A DNA stretch of 37,332 nt, from assembly GCF_000414115.1 (NCBI RefSeq), contig NZ_AOPZ01000074.1, positions 1 to 37,332 of the forward strand. The letters are read 5' to 3'. How positions within the stretch are numbered: position 1 is the stretch's first letter; every line of letters starts with the position of its first letter. The position numbers were made by a program, and so were the translations under genes. Source of the stretch: Streptomyces aurantiacus JA 4570. GTDB lineage: Bacteria; Actinomycetota; Actinomycetes; Streptomycetales; Streptomycetaceae. Of the stretch, positions 1 through 6,150 are shown in pieces. The notes below the pieces were generated by a model. It was not told the DNA's origin and did no database searches. It saw only the letters and a list, made by a program, of their open reading frames with translations.

Positions 1-930
1 GGCATCGAGCCCGCGCTGCTCCCGCCCGCGCCCGCGGCCGCCCACCAGCCGGAGCTGACGAAGGCCGAGGCCCCGGCCCCGGCGGCGCTGACGAAGGAAC
101 CGTCCCCCGAGCCCCGCCCGCTCCCGGAGCCCGAGCCCGAACCCGCCCCCGAGGAGCACCCGCAGCCCGAAGAGCAGCAGCCCGGCGCCCACGTGAGCCC
201 GTGGTTCGCGGCCCCGCACCCGCCGCAGCAGTACGCGGAGGGCCCGGTGTCGTACGACCCGGAGGCCCCGTACGACGAGTGGTACGAGGAACAGGCACAG
301 CAGCAGGGGTACGGGCAGCAGGGGTACGAGCCACAGGGCTACGACGAGCAACTGGCGTACGAGCAGCAGCAGTACGCCGACCAGCAGGCATACGACCAGC
401 AGCGGTACGCGCAGGCCCAGCGGTACGCCCAGGACCAGCAGCACGCGCAGGACCGGCGGTACGCCGAAGGCCAGCGGTACGCCGAAGGCGGGCCGCAGCC
501 CGAGCAGGGGCACGAAGCCTCCGAAGTGGCCGACGACGGCGCGGGTTTCCGCGTCCCGGCCGGCCCGGGCCGCACCCGCCCCCTGGCGAACGGCCACCTC
601 ATCCCGGGCCCGCGCGAGGAACAGGCGCCCGCCCCGGAGCCGGAGGCGGAGCCCCTTCCCGAGCCCGCGGCCGCGGAAAGCTCAGGGCTCCCCGACGACA
701 TGACCCGTGAGGAGGCGTACTTCACCGCCTTCCGCAAATACGTCAGCGAAATGGGCGACTACCCCAACGCCCGTCAGTTCAGCCTCTACCTGATGGACCT
801 TTACGGCGTCACGGGCCAGTCCGGCGGCCCCCTCACCGAAAGCACCCTCCGCCCCTACCTCCGCGGTTTCCGCGACCGCTACCAGCGCTCCCTCGACGAA
901 AACGCCGCGGACGCCGAGCACATCGCGTAG
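1..930 (+). CDS. DUF2637-type protein, C-terminal part (5' end outside window)
   Basis: The frame is open from base 1 to the TAG at 928-930, so the GTG at 193 is not the real start and the gene begins upstream of the window. The visible 309 residues are a disordered, Pro/Glu/Ala-rich stretch, then a Tyr/Gln-rich segment (roughly nt 205-490) with a repeating Q-x-Y-A/D pattern. A conserved C-terminal block of about 75 residues follows (from D-D-M-T-R-E-E-A-Y-F; S-T-L-R-P-Y-L-R near the end). That block is what I recall from the C-terminus of Streptomyces proteins whose N-terminus carries the membrane DUF2637 (SpdB-like) domain; the DUF2637 part itself is not visible. It converges on the TetR gene with only 12 bp between stops. 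The molecular role is unknown to me. Confidence 0.6.
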   Translation, partial: GIEPALLPPAPAAAHQPELTKAEAPAPAALTKEPSPEPRPLPEPEPEPAPEEHPQPEEQQPGAHVSPWFAAPHPPQQYAEGPVSYDPEAPYDEWYEEQAQQQGYGQQGYEPQGYDEQLAYEQQQYADQQAYDQQRYAQAQRYAQDQQHAQDRRYAEGQRYAEGGPQPEQGHEASEVADDGAGFRVPAGPGRTRPLANGHLIPGPREEQAPAPEPEAEPLPEPAAAESSGLPDDMTREEAYFTAFRKYVSEMGDYPNARQFSLYLMDLYGVTGQSGGPLTESTLRPYLRGFRDRYQRSLDENAADAEHIA

Positions 931-942
931 CCCCGAATCGGC

Positions 943-1551
943 TTACGGATTCTTGTCGCCGGGAGCGGATTTCCCGGCAGCCGCGGAGCCGAAATCCGCC
1001 CAGCCGTACCGCAGTCGCTCGAACACGGACTTCAGATCCTCCGGCGAGTGATCGCCGTACGTGGCGAGGAAGTTGGCGTCCAGCACGAAACGCGCGAGGG
1101 TCTTCGCCAGCAGATCGTCCTCCGCCACCCCGACCTCCTGCGCGAGGGTCCCGGCGAGGCTGGCCTCCCAGCGGTGCCGCACCCGGCTGGCGTAATCCAG
1201 CAACGCGGGTGTGGATTTGACGAGTTCGACGAAGTCCTCGCCCGACGGGCCGCCCGCCGCGGGCGGCGCCACCGGCACCAGGTGCGCCTCGAGTGCGTCC
1301 AGGATCGAGACACCGGCGTCGCGCTCGCGGACCGCGGCCGTCAACGCGCGCTCGTACTCGTCCTCGGCGTCGAAGACCAGCGCCTCTTTGCAGGGGAAAT
1401 AGGCGAAGAGTGTGCTCACGGCCACTTCCGCGGCGTCGGCGATCTCCGCGACGGTCACGTTCTCGAATCCACGCTCACGAAAGAGGGTGAACGCGGTGTC
1501 CGCCAGGCGCTTTCGCGTCTGCGCCTTCTTTCGTTCTCGCAGTCCCGACAC
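943..1551 (-). CDS. TetR/AcrR-family transcriptional regulator
   Basis: This is a 202-aa one-component repressor. The N-terminal helix-turn-helix domain (about residues 5-55) is classic TetR: R-K-K-A-Q-T-R near the start, then T-V-A-E-I-A-D-A-A-E-V, then S-T-L-F-A-Y-F. The C-terminal ligand domain is too variable to predict a ligand. A GTG at 1569 would also open the frame. The GTG at 1551 is preferred because GAGGGG lies about 8 nt upstream of it, while the earlier GTG has no ribosome-binding site. It is divergent from the MFS exporter at 2057, the usual repressor/pump layout, so control of that pump and of itself is inferred. A tandem 14-bp repeat sits directly upstream of its start. Confidence 0.85.
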   Translation of the reverse strand: MSGLRERKKAQTRKRLADTAFTLFRERGFENVTVAEIADAAEVAVSTLFAYFPCKEALVFDAEDEYERALTAAVRERDAGVSILDALEAHLVPVAPPAAGGPSGEDFVELVKSTPALLDYASRVRHRWEASLAGTLAQEVGVAEDDLLAKTLARFVLDANFLATYGDHSPEDLKSVFERLRYGWADFGSAAAGKSAPGDKNP

Positions 1552-1573
1552 TCCGGCAACCCCTCGCACTAAG

Positions 1574-1601
1574 AGACGTTTTACATCAGACGTTCTACAT
1601 C
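1574..1601. promoter_or_regulatory. Tandem 14-bp direct repeat before the TetR gene (candidate operator)
   Basis: AGACGTTTTACATC (1574-1587) is followed without a gap by AGACGTTCTACATC (1588-1601), with 13 of 14 bases identical. The pair lies 22-50 bp upstream of the proposed TetR start, where its promoter should be, so autoregulatory binding is plausible. It is a direct repeat, whereas TetR proteins usually bind inverted repeats; two overlapping operators are one way to reconcile this. Confidence 0.45.
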
Positions 1602-1845
1602 GCTGTCCGTGGACCGTAATCGGTCCGCCTGATCGACCCTGACTCTTCAGCAGAATGGGACGGCCCGGCGCCCAGAGAGCAGAAAGGCGCCGACGTCCTG
1701 CAAGGACGCGAGTACATGGATGGTATCCGGCGCGGAATCAGGGGACCTTTCTGGCGAGTGAGCGTACAGGGTGGGGCCGCGGCCTGTCTGTGACGGGCCG
1801 CTGCGAAGGGGCTGGTCAGGCGACCGCCCCGCCCTGACGCCTCCC

Positions 1846-1945
1846 CTTTCGAGTGCCTTCGAGTGCTTTCGGACGTCTTCGAGTGCCTTCGGACGCCTTC
1901 GAGCGCCTCCGTGCACCCCACCCCCACCCCACCCCACCCCTACCC
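1846..1945. repeat. Degenerate 10-bp minisatellite followed by CCCCA-type low complexity
   Basis: Seven contiguous 10-mers derive from CCTTCGAGTG: 1846, 1856, 1866, 1876, 1886, 1896 and 1906. The third and fifth units carry GGACG instead of GAGTG, and the last has decayed. From about 1916 the sequence becomes CCCCA/CCCCAC repeats. It is not coding in any convincing frame. The 10-bp period is close to one helical turn, but slippage is the simplest explanation. Confidence 0.75.
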
Positions 1946-1990
1946 TCTGAGCCCGCCCCGGAGCGAGCCCGGAAGACAAGTGGGTCCACA

Positions 1991-2035
1991 TTGACATCCA
2001 CGCCGATCCCGTATCTACTTTGAACTCGTAGTGAC
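1991..2035 (+). promoter_or_regulatory. Promoter of the MFS exporter with overlapping inverted repeat
   Basis: A perfect -35 hexamer TTGACA lies at 1991-1996, with TATCTACTT at 2012-2020 as the best -10-like sequence. An imperfect inverted repeat GTATCTAC (2011-2018) / GTAGTGAC (2028-2035), with 6 of 8 positions pairing across 9 nt, covers the -10. This is the expected place for a repressor such as the divergent TetR protein. The promoter call is fairly good; the operator call is inference. Confidence 0.5.
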
Positions 2036-2056
2036 TTCGAAAAAGTGAGGGACCCC

Positions 2057-3571
2057 ATGGAAGTGACGGCCACGCGCCGCTGGCTGGCCCTCGGTGCGCT
2101 CGCTCTCGCGATGCTCACCGTCGGGCTCGACATGACCGTGCTCAACATCGCCCTGCCGACCCTCGCCCGCGACCTGGGCGCCGGCACCGCGGCCCTGCAG
2201 TGGTTCAGCACCGCCTACACGCTGACGCTGGCCGGCGTGATGCTGCCCGCCGGCGCGCTGGGCGACCGGTTCGGGCGGAAGAAGGTCGTGTTCGGCGCCC
2301 TGGTGCTGTTCGGCGCGGCTTCGATCTGGTGCGCGTTCGCCGGGTCGTCGGGCGAGCTGATCTCGGCCCGCGTGCTCCTGGGCGTCGCGGCGGCAGCGCT
2401 GATGTCCCTGTCGATGGGCATGATCCCGGTGCTGTTCCCCGACCCGGCGGAACGCGGCCGGGCCACCACCGTGTGGATCACGGCGGTGACACTCGGAATG
2501 CCGCTGGGCCCCATCGTCGGCGGCCTGCTGCTCAACCACTTCTGGTGGGGCTCGGTGTTCCTGGTGAACATCCCGACCGTCGTCATCGGCGCGCTCGCGG
2601 TGGGCCTGTGGATGCCGGAGTCCCGCAGCCGGGTCCGCCGGCCCATCGGCCCGGTCAGCGTGGCGCTCTCGGCGGCCGGCCTCGTCGGTCTCACCTACGG
2701 CCTGATCCGGTTCGGCGACCTGGGCTGGGGTGACGGCGCGGCCTGGGCGACCTTCATCGCGGGCCTCGCCCTGATCGCGGGCTTCGTCGCCTGGGAACGG
2801 ACCCGGGAGCACGCCCTGGCGGATCTCAGCCTCTTCGGAGACCGCGGATTCCGCATGGGCACGATCTACCAACTGATCAACGCCTTCGCGATGTTCGGCC
2901 TGTTCTTCACCATCCCGCTGTACTTCCAGTCGGTGCTCGGCGTCGACTCGCTCGGCAGTGGCCTGCGCATGCTCCCGATGATCGGCGGCCTGCTGGTGGC
3001 CTCGAACTTCCTGGAGGGCCTGCGCGACAAGATCGGCCTCAAGCCGACCCTGATGATCGGCTTCGCCCTCCTCGCGGTCGGGATGGGACTCGGCGCCCTG
3101 ACCGACATCGGCACCTCGTACGCGTTCGTCGCCACCTGGATGGCCATCGTCGGCCTCGGCATCGGCCTTGTGCTGCCCACCTCCATGGCGCTGGCCGTGG
3201 GCGCGCTCACCCCCGAGCGGGCGGGTGCCGGATCGGCCCTGCTCTCGGCCCTGCGCCAGGCGGCCGGCACCACCGGCGTGGCGGTGCTCGGCACGGTGCT
3301 GTCCACCCGCTACCACTCCGAACTCGGCCCGCTCAACCACAAGCCGATCTCCGACGGCGTCGGCTCCGGCGTGGCCGTCGCCGATTCACTCGGCAACAAG
3401 GCGATGCTCCACGACGTCCAGACGGCCTTCGTGAGCGGCATGAACCTGCTCCTGGTCGTCTGCGCCGGAATCGCCGTCGTCGGTCTCATCCTTGCGGCGG
3501 TCACCACCAAGAGCCGCACCACCGAACCCGGGGCACAGCTGCCCGATTCGGAATCCGCGCCGGTCGCGTAA
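2057..3571 (+). CDS. MFS drug exporter, DHA2 (14-TM, EmrB/QacA type)
   Basis: A 504-aa integral membrane proton antiporter, probably exporting the cluster product (self-resistance) or related toxins. Near the N-terminus is the family signature L-D-M-T-V-L-N-I-A-L-P. Motif A follows as G-A-L-G-D-R-F-G-R-K-K, and the antiporter motif C region as L-G-M-P-L-G-P-I-V-G-G. The length and long run of hydrophobic segments fit 14 TM helices. The ATG at 2057 is chosen over the GTG at 2045 because GAGGG sits 5 nt before the ATG. A two-domain TcmI-type cyclase gene follows 31 bp downstream, so the exporter is probably co-transcribed with a biosynthetic gene. Likely repressed by the divergent TetR protein (inferred from layout). 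Confidence 0.9.
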   Translation: MEVTATRRWLALGALALAMLTVGLDMTVLNIALPTLARDLGAGTAALQWFSTAYTLTLAGVMLPAGALGDRFGRKKVVFGALVLFGAASIWCAFAGSSGELISARVLLGVAAAALMSLSMGMIPVLFPDPAERGRATTVWITAVTLGMPLGPIVGGLLLNHFWWGSVFLVNIPTVVIGALAVGLWMPESRSRVRRPIGPVSVALSAAGLVGLTYGLIRFGDLGWGDGAAWATFIAGLALIAGFVAWERTREHALADLSLFGDRGFRMGTIYQLINAFAMFGLFFTIPLYFQSVLGVDSLGSGLRMLPMIGGLLVASNFLEGLRDKIGLKPTLMIGFALLAVGMGLGALTDIGTSYAFVATWMAIVGLGIGLVLPTSMALAVGALTPERAGAGSALLSALRQAAGTTGVAVLGTVLSTRYHSELGPLNHKPISDGVGSGVAVADSLGNKAMLHDVQTAFVSGMNLLLVVCAGIAVVGLILAAVTTKSRTTEPGAQLPDSESAPVA

Positions 3572-3602
3572 CCACCTATCGATATTTTCCCACGAGGAAG
3601 TG

Positions 3603-4262
3603 ATGAACATGCGCAGCATGGTTACCGTCTCGAAGATGGATCACAATTCCATCCCCGAGGTCTCGAAGTTGTTCACCGAATTCGACAGCACGGAGATCCC
3701 GAACCTGATCGGGCTGTGCCGCCGTCAGCTGTTTGTGCACGACGATGTCCAGATCCACCTTTACGATTTCGCCGAGCAGGCCGACCAGTCCGCGCTCGCC
3801 AAGGTCAAGGGTGATCCGCGGATGGCCCGCCTCTCGATGGACCTGAAGCCGTTCGTCGCACCCTACGACCCGGAGACATGGAATTCTCCGGCCGATTCCG
3901 CGGCCTTCTGTTTCTACGACTGGCAGGACGAGCCGATCGAGAACGCGGGCCGGACGGACACCACCGTCACCGTCACCCGGATGGACCAGGCTTCGATTCC
4001 CGCCGTCACGAGCATCTTCCGGGAGTCCGACTCCACCGAATCCCCTCGCTCGATGGGCACCCGGCGGCGCCAGCTGTTCGCCTACCGGGATCTGTGCATT
4101 CACATTCAGGACCACGACGGCAGCGATGGTGCGGACATCGCGCAGAAGGCCGCGTCGGACATCTGGTTCGGCAAGGTGGTCCGGGACCTTCCGGAACTCG
4201 CCGACCAGAAGCCCACGACGGACGGCCACGCGAGCCGCTTCTACGGCTGGGTGGCGCCGTGA
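3603..4262 (+). CDS. Tandem two-domain TcmI-family polyketide cyclase, copy 1
   Basis: A 219-aa protein made of two TcmI-type (ferredoxin-like fold) cyclase domains, about residues 1-108 and 120-217. Each half has a conserved R-R-Q-L-F core (41-45 and 155-159) followed by an I-H-x-x-D-like strand. TcmI-family enzymes steer late ring closures of aromatic polyketides and are usually single domains of about 105-110 aa, so this is a fusion or duplication. The N half keeps the motif P-Y-D-P-E-T-W (87-93). The C half has lost it (the region reads L-A-D-Q-K-P-T-T-D) yet retains S-R-F-Y-G-W at its end. The ATG at 3603 follows GAGGAAGTG; the longer upstream frame overlaps the MFS gene and is not coding. 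Probably co-transcribed with the exporter and ended by the hairpin at 4291. Which ring it closes is unknown. Confidence 0.8.
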   Translation: MNMRSMVTVSKMDHNSIPEVSKLFTEFDSTEIPNLIGLCRRQLFVHDDVQIHLYDFAEQADQSALAKVKGDPRMARLSMDLKPFVAPYDPETWNSPADSAAFCFYDWQDEPIENAGRTDTTVTVTRMDQASIPAVTSIFRESDSTESPRSMGTRRRQLFAYRDLCIHIQDHDGSDGADIAQKAASDIWFGKVVRDLPELADQKPTTDGHASRFYGWVAP

Positions 4263-4290
4263 CGCGGTGACCCGCGGGTAGTGACGGGTC

Positions 4291-4333
4291 GTGACGCTGA
4301 GTAAGAGATTCCGGTCTCCTTACGCAGCGTCAC
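4291..4333 (+). terminator. Strong hairpin terminator after TcmI copy 1
   Basis: GTGACGCTG at 4291-4299 pairs with CAGCGTCAC at 4325-4333. After one mismatch (4300/4324), GTAA pairs with TTAC and GAGA (4305-4308) with TCTC (4315-4318) around a single bulged C, leaving the loop TTCCGG. It starts 28 nt after the stop of the two-domain cyclase. There is no clear T-run, which is common for Streptomyces terminators. Confidence 0.7.
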
Positions 4334-4386
4334 AGATCGCTGCTGGTGACAGCTCCGCCGCGGAGCGAAGCGGGGAAAATAACATA

Positions 4387-4417
4387 GCGACTACGATTAC
4401 GATGCGACTCCGATTCG
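4387..4417. repeat. Direct repeats of CGAY/CGAT motifs, candidate regulator site
   Basis: GCGACTACGATTAC (4387-4400) recurs as GCGACTCCGATTCG (4404-4417), with 12 of 14 bases identical. The same block can be read as adjacent 11-mers, ACGATTACGAT (4393-4403) and GCGACTCCGAT (4404-4414). Both fit a loose nnGAYnnnGAT pattern that is also met by the exact 11-mer repeat at 8168-8189. The shared pattern is short and could be chance. Confidence 0.35.
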
Positions 4418-4690
4418 TGTACGGTGGGGCGCGAGCGCGTACGGCACCGACCGGTCGGCCCGAGCAAGGGGGGCGCGGACGCGGCGGACACACCCCGCCG
4501 GAACGCCGCTCCACCGGGGGCGCCATTGTCGGTAATACGGCGGCCCTCTGTTCGCATATTCACGGAACGTCGTACCACCACAGTCGGCCGCACTCTGCGA
4601 TTACCTCCTCAACGTATACGGATTGAAAAGACCTGACAAAAAACCGGCGGTAACCCCTCCTGGTTCGTGCAAGTCGAAACTACTCGGTCT

Positions 4691-4719
4691 ACGGTGATGG
4701 TCATCACGCACCCTATAGT
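4691..4719 (+). promoter_or_regulatory. Probable promoter with palindrome in the spacer
   Basis: TATAGT (4714-4719) is a near-consensus -10. At 17 bp upstream the -35 is poor (ACGGTG, 4691-4696), which suggests activator dependence. GTGATG-GT-CATCAC (4694-4707) overlaps the -35 and the spacer as a perfect 6-bp inverted repeat. The predicted start falls about 30 nt before the ATG at 4754. Confidence 0.45.
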
Positions 4720-4753
4720 TGCGTGAACGGGAAGGGGACTGCAGGATGTAATA

Positions 4754-5182
4754 ATGAGCATTAACCACGCACAGGCTGAGGTAAGTTCGCTTCTCGACCG
4801 CTATGTTCTCGGGCTCGACTACGACAAACTCGATGACGAGTGGGCGTACGGTCTTTTCACGAATGATGTGCTCATCGAATTCCCCATCAGTCGGCACACG
4901 GGAATCGAAGGACTCGTCGAATACCACCAGAAGGCTCTTTCGATGTGGGCCAGGACTCATCATGTGAACACGCCGTCGATCGTGAGCGTCGACGGCGACC
5001 GTGCGACGCTCCGGGCCAATATGACGGCGGTGCGCGTGCTGCACGAGCAGGACGGCGAGACGCGTCCGCACTACTCGACCGGTACCTACATCACCGGCGA
5101 CGCGGTGCGTACCGAGCGCGGCTGGCGCCTTTCACGTCTTTCGTTCGATCTGATATGGAAGACGGGTAACCCGCCGGCCTAG
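4754..5182 (+). CDS. SnoaL-like (NTF2-fold) protein, copy 1
   Basis: A 142-aa protein of the cone-shaped NTF2/SnoaL superfamily, best fitting the SnoaL_4 type. It has an N-terminal helix with L-L-D-R-Y-V-L-G-L-D-Y, a middle strand R-A-N-M-T-A-V, and a C-terminal strand G-W-R-L-S-R-L-S-F-D-L-I-W. Members in type II PKS clusters act as cyclases, hydroxylases or auxiliary proteins, so the exact role cannot be read from sequence. The ATG at 4754 is preceded by AGGA at 7 nt. It is paralogous to the minus-strand gene at 7645-8115: both have R-A-N-x-T-A-V and end with W-x-T-G. The response-regulator gene starts 58 bp downstream, probably in the same transcript. Confidence 0.7.
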   Translation: MSINHAQAEVSSLLDRYVLGLDYDKLDDEWAYGLFTNDVLIEFPISRHTGIEGLVEYHQKALSMWARTHHVNTPSIVSVDGDRATLRANMTAVRVLHEQDGETRPHYSTGTYITGDAVRTERGWRLSRLSFDLIWKTGNPPA

Positions 5183-5240
5183 CGGGGTGGGCATTCATGG
5201 CCCAGCAGGGAAAAGCTGAGAACGGGGGAGGCCAACAAAA

Positions 5241-6050
5241 ATGAAAGCGATTCCTCAACAGGAGCTACTCGAAAGCCACGACGGTGGGCACGGCGCGACG
5301 GTCCGGTCGATCTTCGGCAGCAGACGCGGCGCCCCTGCGGCGACGCAGGCGCCGCCCCGGAACGTGTCGGACACCTGGCGGATCCTCGTCGTCGAGGGCA
5401 ACAAGGCCGATCGCGCGACCCTCACCGAAGCGCTCGCGCGCCAGGGCCACGATGTCGGTGCCGTCAACTCGGGCGGGGACGCGCTCGCGTCGTACGAGGC
5501 CGCGGACCTCGTCGTACTGGACCTCGATCTCCCGGATCTGGACGGCCTGGAGGTGTGCCGCGAGATCCGGGCGGCCCGCGACACCCCGGTCATCACCGTC
5601 ACCTCACGCGGGTCCGAGCTCGACTGCGTGCTCGCGTTGCAGGCCGGAGCGGACGACTACGTCGTCAAGCCCTATGGGCTCAGGGAACTCATGGCCCGGC
5701 TGAACGCCGTGATGCGGCGTTCGCGCCGCACCGCGTGCGCGGACCCGGGCGCCGAGGGCGCCGCCGTGCTCGAGCACGGCCCGCTGCGGATCGACAGCCA
5801 CTCGCGCGAGGTCGAGATGCGCGGCCGGCCGGTTCCGGTGACGCGCAAGGAATTCGATCTGCTCGCCCTGCTGGCCAGCGCCCCGGGACGGGTGATCTCG
5901 CGGGAATCCATCATGCATCAGGTGTGGGGCGAATCCTGGTCCCGCCGTACCGTCGACACACACGTCAGCAGCCTCCGCAACAAGCTGGGCGGACCCGAAT
6001 GGATCGTCACTGTCCGTGGGGTGGGCTTCAAACTCCGCAGTATGCGCTGA
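5241..6050 (+). CDS. Atypical OmpR/PhoB-type response regulator, pathway-specific activator candidate
   Basis: 269 aa: an unusual N-terminal tail of about 45 residues, a receiver domain (about 47-160) and an OmpR/PhoB winged-helix DNA-binding domain (about 175-267; V-T-R-K-E-F-D-L-L, then R-R-T-V-D-T-H-V-S-S-L-R-N-K-L). The receiver keeps D94, T121 and K143, but the acidic metal-binding pair is E52-G53 instead of two acids. No sensor kinase is nearby. Altered pockets and orphan status are features of JadR1-type regulators of angucycline clusters, which respond to ligands rather than phosphorylation; that reading is inference here. The ATG at 5241 follows GGGGAGG at about 10 nt. A GTG at 5364 would remove the tail but has a weaker ribosome-binding site. 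A candidate operator is at 8168-8189. Confidence 0.85.
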   Translation: MKAIPQQELLESHDGGHGATVRSIFGSRRGAPAATQAPPRNVSDTWRILVVEGNKADRATLTEALARQGHDVGAVNSGGDALASYEAADLVVLDLDLPDLDGLEVCREIRAARDTPVITVTSRGSELDCVLALQAGADDYVVKPYGLRELMARLNAVMRRSRRTACADPGAEGAAVLEHGPLRIDSHSREVEMRGRPVPVTRKEFDLLALLASAPGRVISRESIMHQVWGESWSRRTVDTHVSSLRNKLGGPEWIVTVRGVGFKLRSMR

Positions 6051-6064
6051 CACTTCATTTGCAG

Positions 6065-6097
6065 CGAATTGACATTCGTTGAACCTGGCCGTGTAAC
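6065..6097 (+). promoter_or_regulatory. Promoter of the P450-ferredoxin genes with overlapping inverted repeat
   Basis: TTGACA (6069-6074) is a perfect -35. TGTAAC (6092-6097), 17 bp further on, is an acceptable -10. The inverted repeat CGAAT-TGAC-ATTCG (6065-6078) is centred on the -35, so a bound protein would control entry of polymerase. The P450 ATG is 53 nt downstream of the -10. Confidence 0.5.
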
Positions 6098-6150
6098 TGC
6101 CCCGGCTATCGTGAGTTCGCAGGAAGTGCAAACTCCGATCGAGGGGCCTC

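Larger units (their letters stand above)
1552..2056. other. Intergenic region between TetR gene and MFS gene
   Basis: No gene is supported in these 505 bp; the ORFs here have no coding-type base composition or ribosome-binding site. From left to right it holds the tandem 14-mer (1574-1601), an inverted repeat CGTCCT-GCA-AGGACG (1694-1708), a 10-bp minisatellite running into a C/A-rich run (1846-1945), and the MFS promoter (1991-2035). Confidence 0.6.
4334..4753. other. Long AT-richer intergenic region upstream of SnoaL-like copy 1
   Basis: No gene is supported. Possible ORFs lack ribosome-binding sites and GC3 bias, and composition is clearly less GC-rich than the neighbours. It contains the direct-repeat block at 4387-4417, an 8-bp palindrome CGTATACG (4613-4620), and the likely promoter at 4691-4719. 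It is probably the control region for the SnoaL/response-regulator segment. Confidence 0.55.

Noticed and set aside
2015..3340. Minus-strand ORF of 441 aa opposite the MFS gene
   Set aside because: Composition (His/Gln/Arg/Gly/Asp) is typical of a shadow frame, and the plus strand has an intact exporter.
3492..3602. N-terminal extension of the first TcmI-type protein
   Set aside because: These codons overlap the MFS gene end and include its stop region; GAGGAAGTG points to the ATG at 3603.
4291..4626. 111-aa ORF in the gap after TcmI copy 1
   Set aside because: It begins inside the terminator hairpin, lacks a ribosome-binding site, has no GC3 bias and no known motif.
4601..5071. 156-aa minus-strand ORF crossing the SnoaL copy 1 start
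   Set aside because: It overlaps a convincing gene antisense and contains its promoter; no supporting features.
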